64,000 nucleotides of DNA. Origin: Homarus americanus (Eukaryota; Arthropoda; Malacostraca; Decapoda; Nephropidae). This document shows positions 21,901 to 34,700 of this stretch, piece by piece. The stretch's first letter is position 1, and each line of letters starts with the position of its first letter. The notes beneath the pieces are model-generated. The model did no database searches and was not told the DNA's origin. It saw only the letters and a list, made by a program, of their open reading frames with translations. Both the position numbers and the translations under genes were made by a program. The DNA lies in contig NW_024724368.1 in assembly GCF_018991925.1 (NCBI RefSeq), forward strand, positions 3,310,742-3,374,741, given 5' to 3'.

Positions 21901-24900
21901 TATGTGTTGTCTTGATCAGGAAAGACAGGATATATACGTAATGTTCGCCATGGCTGCATGATTATAAATTAAAGTAATGTATTGAAGAATAAGTTAAAAT
22001 CATGCGTGTAAGATAATGACAGTAATTACTCTTAAAACATTGCTGACATGAATAAATTGATTGAGAGAGCATGTGGAAGACAGATATAGACAGATGTACA
22101 GCGAGAGACGGACAGGTGACGGGGGTTAATAAAGAGTTATCACCTACTTTGTACAGAGGCTCCAGGGTCCCTCAACCCACTGGACGCAAGGCTCCTGGTC
22201 ACAAGGCTCCTCCTCGGGGGGTCGTGTGGCGGAGGGGCAGCGCTCGCCCTCAGGACACTGGACTGGTCGCACCCGCTCCCCGAGGTCACACGACGAGGAA
22301 CACTCGCCCCAGTCCCCCACCACCCACTCCCCACACTTCATCTGAGGGAGATACACGGGTCGTCAGCATCATCCACATAGCAAGTGTTGTCATAGTGATT
22401 ACTTCTGGGTAAAATTTACATTCAAAAGCCATAAATAACATGAAGTACGGTACTGCCTTATGACGTAATTGTGTGAAAATATGCCCCAAGAGCTCTTACA
22501 GACAAATGAAGGGCTCATGGTGAAGTTACTTACAACAAACAAGATGTGTTCACTGAATGTTTACTCTTCTAAACATCTTTCAAAATATATGTTGTCATGA
22601 AATTATCTTTTTGTTACAGGACGGAGCCATTAGAGCTCTTACAATGTTGAATTAATTATTATGGACTAATAACTGACCGAGTTACAAGTCTGCATCTTGT
22701 CCGGCGCTGGATAGGGACAGAGGTGAAGGTCAACCACGGTTTCCAAGGTCACATCCACACACATGGTAGAGCGCCTCTGAACACCTCCACCACACTCCGC
22801 GTTGCACTGTGGATGACACCATCACATACACGTCACTTATGTGTCTTCCGGATTAAAAACAAAGTAGGTTTGTTACACCTTTCTTTAGTCAAGAATTAAC
22901 AGCAGATCAGGCTTGGGTTGAAATGCAAGTTTGTACATTTAAATGTATATCCTTTGGACTATTCCCCTGGGCAAGGATGAGGTGAGAGCTAAGATTAGTC
23001 TCTCAGTCGCGTCAGTAATGCTTCAGTGCTTCGCCGGGTACAAGATGTAAGAGGGTGCCCAATAAATTAGTTCCCGCACTGTATGGGGACAAATTAGTCT
23101 GAAATCTATCTAACCTAAACTACTCATTATATTATTAAGAAAAATACCTGTCTCAGATGAACACATGCAACTATACACACCAACCTTCTACCGTGGGGTA
23201 AACCTTGACACCAAGAACAACATGATCACTACATAACACTAACAAGATGATGTAAATGGTACTTTGTTCTTACCTCCGACCAGTGGCTGACATTCCACTT
23301 GTACTCTGGCAGGATATAGTCCAGGGTGGCGTCTGAGGAAGGAGTCATGGAGGCCTTCTTGGCTGCCTGCTCCTCCGCCAGGTCATGCAGGACGTCTACA
23401 GCCTCAGCCCCGGTGTGTAGGAGGACCTTCTTCCTGTTCTTTTTCCTCTTGCCCTTAGGAGGCAGCTCAATGATTTCGATCACCTCCACGTCCTCCACGT
23501 CGATCTTGTCTACTACGATTCCTTCCGGCCGTTGTTCCTCCTCTTCCTTGATAGAGTTCTGGCTTTCATATGGTACTTCCAACTCTGTATGTGACGCTGT
23601 CTCTGTAGGTGGCTCCATCTCTGTAGGTGGCTCCATCTCTGTAGGTGGCTCTGTATCTGTATGTGGCTCCGTCTCAGTAGATAGCTCCATCTCTGTGTGT
23701 TGCTCTATCTCTGTATGTGACACTCTGTCAGTAGGTGGCTCCATCTCTATAGGTGGTGCCATCTCTGAGTGTGTATCCATCTCAGTAGGTTCCTCAGTAA
23801 CAGATGGTTCGTCACTTGCAACAGTATCCTCAGCTGCAGTTGTTGGCTGTGTGGTGGTGGTGGTGGTGGTGGATAAGACTGGAAGGTCAGTGGACGGCTG
23901 GTACTCTGACTCGGGTGGCCCTGCCTCCACTACACCTTCGTTTGGTGAATTTCCGTCGTCACTGAGCTGTTCCTTGTTTAATATGAATGGCTTAGAATCA
24001 ACGTCAATTTCATTTAGAGAATAAAACACGTCAATGTTGTCATGATCAATTTCTGGGTGACTCTCTTCTGTGTTGTCTTTCGTCTTATCCTTAGTCTTGG
24101 TATTTTCTGGTAAGGATTCTTCATCTATTGCTGTGGCATCCTTCTTTTGCCCGCCAACGTCTTCTTCGTAAGTCTTAGAAGGAAGGTTCTCTGTTGTCGT
24201 GATTTCTGTTTTATTTGTGTTTATCTTCTCTTGGTCTTCTTCGTTCTTTAAATTTTCTTTCCTGTTCTCCTCAGCATCCTGTTCAACCTCTCCGTCTTCA
24301 GGCGTGGACTCGTTCTTGGGCAGAGGAATATTCTCGGTCGTTGTCGTACGAGGTTGTGATGTCGTTGGGGTTGGTTTTGTTGTGTGTGGCTGAAGTTCTG
24401 TGATCGCCTCATTAGTTTCTACGTCTACGTCAGGTGCGTTGGTAGTGTGTGTTTCAGTAGTTGTTGGGGGGACTGTTGTAGTCAGTGGTGATGTAGGTGA
24501 GATCACTGAAGGAACAGTAGATGTAGGTTTAGACTCTACTTCAGTTTCGTTCATCGTAGAAGACTGTGATGTAGGTGGTTCAGTGATAGTTTCAGTCGTG
24601 GGAGTTTTGGTTGGCACACCAGCAGTAGTCGATGCTGTAGTTGGTTCAGAAAGTGGTGGACCGGAAGTAGCTGGGTCAGTGGTAGCGAGGACTGTGGAGG
24701 TGGGCGGTGTGACGGTCGTGGGCGGAGTGTTCGTGGAAGTAGCAGCGTATACGACTCCTGGCGTGGTGAGGGTGGCTGCAGTAGTACTAGTGGTTGACGA
24801 TTCATCTAGAAGTACATCGTCTAACTCTAGAACAGTTTCCTCCTCTAGACAGCTGCCAACACACTCCTGCACACTCCTAGGTTCATCCCTCTCCCGGCAG

Positions 24901-27900
24901 GCCAGGCCGCCCTCACACGACACTTGCCGGAACTGGACTCCCTCACCACACGGCGCCGTGCACTGGCGAGGGAAAACACAGTTATGGTATAAAATCACAC
25001 ACACACACACACACACTTCCATTCAAAATAGAGAGAAAACATTAAATATTTCACTTCTAGGAATACTGTGAGAGATAAAAGATTGAAGTACAGTTATTTA
25101 AAATATGGTAAGAACAAGGGGGCAATAGTAAAATTCTCAATTTCTTAAACGATCCATAGCGGCCAGTTGGTGACCCACCCAGACTAAACGAGGCAGGTGG
25201 CACACTCACCTTGGACCAGCTGCCCACCTCCCAAACACCACAAGTGATGTTACCACACAGGCGTCTGTCAGAGGGGCGTGTGAGGGGGTCGCAGTTACCA
25301 TGTGGGGCCACACACATCACCTTCCTTACCTCGTACTCACAAGGGTCCAGAGTACATCCCTGGTGGAGTACAATAAGAAGGAAAAAATTTGTTTAAACAG
25401 ATCTGATAGAAGCTATAATGTTATTTATGAATATGTTAATAGTTCAGTTTCCCAGATCACCATGTTAGAGACCATCAAGCACCACAGCTGACTCCTACTA
25501 AATCACTAAACTCAACCATATTCGAAGGACGATGTAGTCGTAGCGATAGTAGAGCGGATCAGTACCAGTAGTTATGGCTGTGGTATTATTATTAACGAAC
25601 TTCAATGCAAACTTTCAAAGAAGAAATCCAAAACAGTATTGATCACGGTGATGACTTAACTTGTCCCAACGTTTATGGTTTTATTTGGCTCTACAAGTCT
25701 TGTTTAATTAGTATATGTTATAGACTGCTGTTCATAAATTGTTCCTTATAAACTACACAATACAACACTAACACACCTCGTTCCACGCTCCTACACTCCA
25801 ATCCATAAGTTCCGGGCAGCGGGGCATCGTAGGGCACACCTCCGTCTCGTGGGGCTTCTCGGTGTCGTCGCAGGCAGAGTCCAGCAGCGCCATCTGTTCG
25901 GTGGGGCCAAAAGAGCGCACACAGATGACAGTACGCCTCCTGATGCCACCGCTGCCGCAGGTAATGGCGCAAGGCTGCCAGGGCCCCGACCACCACCAGG
26001 CAGGACAGGCATGGTTGTTACAGGGACGGCGGAGGTCATCTGGCCGGGGCTGGTCGCTGCAGTACTTTTCTTCCACCAGCCCGGCCTCCTTCTCCATACA
26101 CTGCGCCTTGGAGACCTGCAACCCCGGCAACAAGATACGGAGAACGGAGACCGTAAATGATGCATAACACGACTTGGAAACTTCAGTGTGTTAAGAGATA
26201 ATATTGATGGCTTGTATCTGGCAACTATATAATGGCTACACCTCCAAACACTTAAACAAACTACTACAGTGTACATAACGCGGAGTCTTAAACTCCGGTG
26301 TATATTTCACTAAATCCATTTTTCCTGAGTTATTTACATTACGTCATCTTATAATGTGGGTAATGACGTCATAGAGGATAAAAATTGCGCTCGTCTACAA
26401 CACAAAAATTCTTGGCTTGTGGCATCACCGTCATGACGTCATACTGAGGCTTTAAGCTTCACAGAGAAGGTGACTCCAACACCCACATGACGTCACCTCT
26501 TAGGCTTCAATTGTTATGATGCTGCTAGTATGACCACACACACACACACACACGCACGCGCGCGCGCGCGCGCGCACGTACGTACGTACACACTTGTATA
26601 TTTGTAAATCAAGAGACCCATTCCCCAATTATGTAACTATATTTTCAGCCTTCCGGCTGCCATGCTCTTTCAATAAACCGTTATTTTTTATTATTATTAC
26701 ACACACCATTAATCAATAACATCATTTATCAGCGTTAGTACACGTCATTTACAGCATCAATAACGTCAATAAACAGGACATTACTAACGTCACCATGAAG
26801 GCTGTGACGTGTTACATGAGGGAAGGAAGAGAGAGGAGGGAAAGAGGAGAGAGGGAAGGAAGAGAGAGGAGGGAAAGAGAAAGAGGAGAGAGGGAAGGAA
26901 GAGAGAGGAGGGAGGGGGAGAGAGGAGGAAAATAAGAGATGAAGAAGGAAGGTTTACCGCAATACTCACCTGGGTGCCGCCGCCACAGGTAACACTGCAG
27001 ATGGGCCAGTCAGCGTGGTACCATTCAAAGCTCGGGGTGTAGGTGGCGTTCTGGTGAGGTAATGTGTACTCCCAGGTGAGGCCGGGGTTCTCTGTCTGGA
27101 ACAACAACTGAAACACAAACACAAACGCTCGTAACACAGTGTTCGGATATGTTTTTGTGGGTTGGGTTGGGTTAGGTGAGGTTAAGATAGATTAGGTTAT
27201 GACAGATTGGGTTAAGATAGGTTAGGGCAGGCTAGGTTAAGATAAGATAGGTTAGATTAGATTACGTTAAAAACCCACATACAACAATCCTCTTGAGTGA
27301 AGTATAAAAACAAAAACGTAAAATTTAATCACCGCGTATGATTTATGAGCGTAATTACCTGAGATCACCTCCATGTTTATGTATGTGTGTATGTCGTCTA
27401 CGAGGAAGGAATAACACAGCTTTATCTCGCTGGCATCCTCTTAATGTGGTCTCAGAAATATTTTTGAGTAGAAATTAAAAGTGTATTGACTCCTGCATCT
27501 CGGTGTGTATTTGTGTCGAGTTTAAAGTCTTTGTGGCTATACTGCTTTAAGTAAACACACTGTTGTTTTTGCCATTAGAGTGTAGTCTGTAATGTTATGT
27601 TATACAGTGTTATTACCTGCGAATTTTTTTGTTTTTGTTATTATGGTTATCATCATTGTTGTTACTGTTGCTGCTGTTATTATTATTATTTTAGCTGTTG
27701 TTGTTGTTATTGGTTATCTATTTCATCTCACTGAACACCTACCATGAGTGTGAGGGGATGCTTGATGGGGCCTGGCAGGTAAAGTTCCTCTGTCTCTCCC
27801 TCACGGCTGTAGTACATCATGGTACCATCAGCGCTGTACTCACCCGACCAGTGGATGATCCTGTAAAAAAACATAACACACATACGGACTGAAATTAGCG

Positions 27901-30900
27901 ACCATGCACATAAGAGAAGAGAGGCGCGAGTGATTATACAGTGCCTAGGGTGTCTCAGAAAATTATATACTAGTACACACAGGTTTATAGATTAGTGTTG
28001 GTGATGACGTAAATGTTTGTATTAAAAGGGCAATATTGTGACCTTACGTGTGGGTTACCCGACATATTAATAAGTAGGGATTATGTTGCTGCTGTATATT
28101 CAAGTGATGTTCATTAAAGTCTGGAAGGTGTATACTTTTTTTCTTTTTTTTTTACTGTTTATGGCGTGTATAATGTTAAAGAAAATACGTCAACGCAAAA
28201 AAACCTAATGTAGCTTAATCTAATCTAACCCAGCTTAATTTAACTTAACCTAATAACTTGAAATTCGACCTTGTATGTGTGTGTGTTCTCAAGGCCAACT
28301 TTACTCACACACACACACACACACACACACACAGCCCTCCTCGTCCTCCCCCACACACTCATCTAATCTCCTCCCACACACACTCACCCCTCCTCCGACA
28401 CACACACACACACACACTCACCCGTAATGTTACAGCGGAAGTGCATAATATACAATGTATTGCTTTGTTCTTACACAACTAAACTTGTTACTTTGGTGAA
28501 CAGTGACAAGACAATAGAAAAATGAATAAACACAATAATAAGTGGAATAAGAAAGTTAACTACTCACCCCAACAGCGTAAACAATAGTCGACTGTAAGAT
28601 AAGGGTCTATAAGGGTTCTTCCCCCCCCCCCTCTCTTAACTGGCGTGTGGTGGTTCCATAAGCTGGTTAGTTACATTGTGTTGTGTTTCGTCATAACGGT
28701 GGGATACAAAGTGAAAGAAGAACCTTATTTATTCCGTTTACCTTAGACAGGTAGAGGAATTTCTTTAATGATGATGACCTTAGAAGTGAAGTCTCGTTAC
28801 CAGTGTGTTATGCCAAGTGGCCCTCTGGTAAATTGGGTGATTTAAGAGACAACTGTATAATCACTCTCTTAGGTCAAAGGTTAACCAGAATATACCAGAC
28901 ACTGTTAACTACCTTACCACACCAGACACTATAGTTAGACCTGTATTATATGGTGTAAATCTGATATAAGAAGCAATATGACCCAGTAAAGTTGACCGCC
29001 ATACTGGAAGACCTTGTTTTGTGATGAACTCATGCTGTCACGTCATACTAAAAGTGTCATGGGAGGAGATGATCAAAGTATGAGAAAAATAAAAAACTGA
29101 ATATACTCTCACACTCGCAGTAAATATATCTTGGGAATCACTAACTCTCTACGGTGTTCTGATGTGAAAATGAATCAATTAGGTCAGCTCTTAGAAACTC
29201 TTGGTCTTTACTTGGTTTTAATAGTCACTATTAGGCTTTGATGGTGTTATTAGAGGCTTAAAAGTTACACCAATTTCATTGTTAAACACTGGTCTAGACG
29301 CCTGTTGTGGGGGTTATGTTTTCATCAGTTAACAGTGTAGAGCTGTGTGGGTGTTGACTGTGGTAGGTCCTCCACGATAAGGAACGGAGTTAACTAAGGT
29401 ATGAGTAGTGGAAAGGTTCAAGGTTGTTTTTGAAGGTCATCTTCACATTCGTAATAATCAATTCCGTCTCTTCACACACACACTCCCACTCGTTCGTCCG
29501 TCCCACACACACTCTCACACATGTCCTTCCACACACACTTTCACCCCTCCTCCCATACACACACTCTCACCAGTCTTCTCCTCACACATACACACACACA
29601 CTTTCACCCATCAGTCCACACTCGTCCCTCACACACACTCACCCCTCCCCTCCCCTACAGACTTTCACCCATCCTCCCCAACACACACACCTATCTCCCA
29701 CACACCCCCCTCCCACACACACACTCTCTCACCATTAAAAAAATATATAATATGCGAAACTATAACTTACTGCTTAATATAACTAATAACTAGTACACAC
29801 AGGAAGACTAACATACTTGAAAGAAATGAAGCCATGAGTTAGTAATCTGATCTCAATTAATGAAACTGATTACACTCGTGATGGTTCGCTACTGATTGCT
29901 TTAGCTTTTGATGATACGAAATTTACTTTATGCCGTGTGTGTGTGTGTGTGTGGTTCCTTATATATCAGGGGCCTTCACATTGAGCCTAAAAAACATCAT
30001 CTGTCTGAGTAGTTGTAAATGTTATATCGATGTCAGTCTAGTCAACCATCTTCGCGTTGTAATAAAATAAAACATGTTCACTCCTACACATCACTCATTC
30101 ACAAAAATTAACTACTCTACAAACATCTTGCTTTAGGTCTTGGATTCTTAAACATTTACTGATTCTCACTAACTTGTATCAGAGAATAAACACCAGAATT
30201 ATGTTTCAATTTAGATGATGTTTAACAGTCACCCAGTTGTATGTCTCAATGTCAGTCATCGTCACACACACGGATGTTTGACAGGACGGGGTGACTTATA
30301 CACGATGGTTTATGACAATTATCTGTGACCTCAATACTCGACAGTGAAGAAAAACATTAGGAAATGAACCCTTGAGAAGCCAGGGCCGAGTGTTATGTGA
30401 GGAAAAAAATGGTGAAAGATACTGTTTGTAGTGTTTCTCGAGAAGAGGTGGAGGGGGCGAGAGAGAAAGGTGGAGGGGAGAAAGAGGTTTGGGCCACTTG
30501 AGGAGGTAAATATCCGTCGTGTTGGAGAGGTAGAGGATAAGGCTTCTCACAACAGCTGGAGAGGAGGCACTAGTACCTTTCACAACAACAACTTGAGTGT
30601 TAAAGCTACTTAAATATTACTTCATCATGGGGGAGGTAACGTGACCACAACGCCAGTACGAGCGAACAGCAAAGTGGGACTTTTACTTCTGAAGACACAG
30701 ACAGCTACACTCACTAAACAGTCGCCGTCTAGTGTGTGTGTGTGCTATCAAGTGAGCCCGAGTCTTCCTCTTCACTCCTTAATGACATTTTCGTGGAAGT
30801 ACAAGATTAACTTTCGCCAACCTTCTGCTTACACTGGCGTTCGTATATGCTTATGTTGTGTGGCCTTGTGTTCATATATATACTGTATGTTGTTTTTGCT

Positions 30901-31707
30901 GTTGTCCTTTATTCTCTTTTTCCTTCTTCGGGTAGTTATGATTAGATAGGTAGGTGAACTGGCTCAGGTAAAGGAACTAATGAAGGAAGGAGACTGACCT
31001 CGGCAGGTGACTCATAACAAGTCCTGTTTATCAACTTACTCAATCTTGTTTCCACGATGGTGTTGTCAAGTTGCAATTGTAGTTCATTCACCCAAACGTC
31101 ACTCATACACGCTATCAATAACAACTACGATATTATGTTCTAGTTTACGTCTTGAGAATATAACGTGTTTGTGTTGTGTTGTAAAGTTATACCTATCTGA
31201 CCTACACTCTTTATTTATCACACAATTAATTTATGCATCTATAACTTTATCTATTATGTACCAGGTGAATCTAGCTATAAATTAAATCACTAATTAGTTA
31301 TATTAGCCTTTAGAGAACACAGCGTCATGTCTACCTCGCCAGGTGTATCAGACAGGTAAACACAGAGTCATTAGTTACGTCACATGTTACTCACCAGTTG
31401 CCATTGAGGAAGTACTTGCCGGTGGTGTTGTCTCTGACGGCGAGGTAGTTGGCAGCGTCGTGTAGCTCCAGTACTTTGACGTTACGGGCGTGACGGGGGA
31501 TGGTGATGGCGGGGACATACCCAGAGCTGCGGGTGAGGTTGAAGACGCCCCTGGTGGTCACACACTGAGTACCGTCACCATGACATACTCCACATCGGTC
31601 CTCCTGTGCCGCCCCCTCGATCGTCCAGTCACATGCTACTCTCTGTCAACCAAAACAAACAAACACAAAGAGTTAGTTGATTAAATATGCAGTGACAAAT
31701 AGAACGC

Positions 31708-31748
<41 letters not shown>

Positions 31749-34700
31749 AAACAGAACCAATATAAATCACAGGTAGAATCTGATTAGTGATTACGATGAT
31801 AATTAACAAGTGCGTTGGATGTAAGTCAGGTAAAAACACAAATTAACACCATCACAGTTAAGCCAAAAGTCAAAGGCACTTGACATAACTCTATTACCCT
31901 GACTGTAGACTTTCTTTCCTTCTTACAAAAAAAATTTTTTTTTACTTTTTAGCATCGCCCAACAAACCCGTTCTTGAGATTTTTGGTCGACGTTATCTGA
32001 GCAGGAGTTGTAACCTAAACCTCTGACCAAATATTTTCTCTTCTTCCTCACTGATCACTAACTTACCAGCCTACTGTACCAAGTTTCATTTAATATTAGG
32101 TTGTAAGATATTGTGGTAGTCCAGACACACACAAACACACACACAAACTATTTAGACTAATATTTTTTAACATTATCTTATCATTTTTGTCACTTCCTAT
32201 GAATTTTACCTTTAGTTATCAGGTAACCCAAGCACCTGTATAAAATTCGTCAAAATCCCTTCATAATTATCAACTTAGGATAACAAAACGAACCCATCAT
32301 ATTATTTCACCAATTAAAGGTAAAAATTTAAAATGTTTATCATAAAAATAAAAACAAGATACTACCGCTTCCTGTTAGCTTGACGTAGCACACCTCCACC
32401 TGTTAATGATCTGTTAGTTGGATAAGTGATAGCAGGACACGTGAGGCTGTGAGCGAGAGGGAAAGATGAACTGTTTATGGTCGCCGTCAAGACATCAGCT
32501 GTTTGCCCGGAAAAAAAAATAACCATCGTTTATTTACATAAATCACGAACCACCACGTATATAAACCAATTCATAATATGTAAATACGGTAATTATTATG
32601 ATGTAAATGATTCAGGTTAATGGAATGGTTCATAAATTATAAAAAATAAAATAAAATACTTAGTTGTGATTGGTCAGTAAGCTCATAGGTTGTTAAGGGG
32701 TAATTAAGTTGGGTCAGGTAATATGGATGAGTTGGGTGGTAAATGTATATAATTAAATATACGCGTACAGGAGGTTATGGCATTCCGTATAGACACGAAT
32801 CCCTGGCCGGGTCATGAACACGTTAGGTAAGTTCATGATCCCACACACACATTCACTTAATAGCTTACAAACTTACACAGTCATTCAAATATTCGAACAC
32901 TTTCACACTTAATCGCTTACAGTCAAACACACTTATGCATACACTTATTTACATATTAACACACTTAATCGCTTACACCATTGCACATTCATACACTTCC
33001 GCACTTAAACGCTTATACATACACTAAGGCACATACTCAAATATTTATTCATTTACACACACACACTTAATCGCTTACACCCTTACACATCCATACACTA
33101 AAACGCTTATACATTTACGCACTTACTCACACACTTATTTATACACACTTAAACTCCTTCATGACCAAAGACAAAATAAAACGAGCCGATACGTGAAGGC
33201 CAGAAGGGTCACGCCGCTCGCCACTTCCTCATCACCTAAGGACACACGTAACTAACTGGACAGCAAAGGTGTAGTAATCCTCATGGCTAAAAACAGGATC
33301 CACAATGCATCCCGAACAACCATTATTTACTTTATTCAATTTTTCTCTGATTTTGACTGAGTCCTGATATTTTTCCCGATCGTGAAGGCAGGAAAAAAAA
33401 AAGCTGAACAAAAGCTTCATTATTTTCTTCTTCTCTTGGAATTTTTCGTATAAGTACAAAGCTTTTAACCTCAACAGGACCTAAGGTGGACGCCATGACC
33501 CCACACCTAAAAAGAACTGGCGCTATACACTCCCTCTGCTGAACCCTCGATCCTATAACCTCAGTCACCATTATAAACCACTATTGGAAAATTTTGGATA
33601 TACGTCTAGAAACTTTTCTCTCCTGGCCGGTAGTGGCAACACACACATACGCACACCAACAGCCAGACACTTTGTACTGCACTATCATCAAGTATATTTT
33701 AACTATTAACTTTAGATATTGACCAATGTTGCAGGTTAGGTTCTTGATAACTGATAAACAGAGAAAAATGAAGAGAGATTTTGTTTTTGTCATCTTTAAA
33801 ACACACAATGGCAGGAGCTACTAGTGTGGTTGACTGTCTGATGCAGGGGAAATGTAGTCAGTCAAGATGCCATCTCGTGCTGCTGTCAACCCGTGTGTCG
33901 TGTTATGTATTGTGTGTCGTGCGTTGCGTGTCGTGTATCTTGTGTCGCGTTTCATGTATTGTGTGTCGTGTATTTTGTGCTGTGTGTCATTACTAAATTG
34001 TGACATAAAACATAAAAGGTTAACAATTATTCACGAAAACAAGGACACCACCTCAACTCCTCTCAACATCTCTTGCTGGCGAGCTAAAGAAACAGAATTG
34101 GAAAAAAATCACATTGTATGCCTAGTCACCTTGCTATTATTATTTTTTAGTAGATTACGATCATTCTGCTAGAGAGTATACATCTAGGCGCCGTTCCCTA
34201 ACCTTACCCTCATCTGCCAAAATATCAGTGTGGCGCCCCTCGCACTGGAAGGATGCTGACTCGTGAAGAATCTGAGAGACCCGCCCCTTCACCGCGCAGT
34301 TACGGGGCACTTTATATAAAATTTTGTCTAAATCAATTTTCTTCGGTGGTTCACGGTCTCGCCCACCCCACACCCTTGATGTTCACGAGTGTCTGCTTGT
34401 ATCAGTTCCTCCAACACGATGATCACACGACTAGTCTTGGTACATGACATCCCACCCAAGCAACGATTTAAGTCCTCTTAGATATGATGTTTTACAGAGA
34501 CCATAAACACAGTACTAACACATGTAAACAAACTTACTACGGGAGTGTTTAATGTCCTTGATAAACAAATGCTGATATGACACAGAAATATCCCATGTCT
34601 TGTATAATGACCGTGGATGGTTAAAGAAGGTAAACAGGTCACGTACATGTAATAAACACCATCTTGTCAACACTGAACATCGATTGCGTGGCGTGTTGTT

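Noticed and set aside
23326..24024. 232-codon plus-strand open frame rich in Ser, Val and Gly
   Set aside because: It lies exactly antisense to the mucin-like ADAMTS exon; the open frame is the shadow of Thr/Glu-rich codons.
24400..25071. 223-codon plus-strand open frame
   Set aside because: Antisense shadow of the same exon, running on into a CA repeat.
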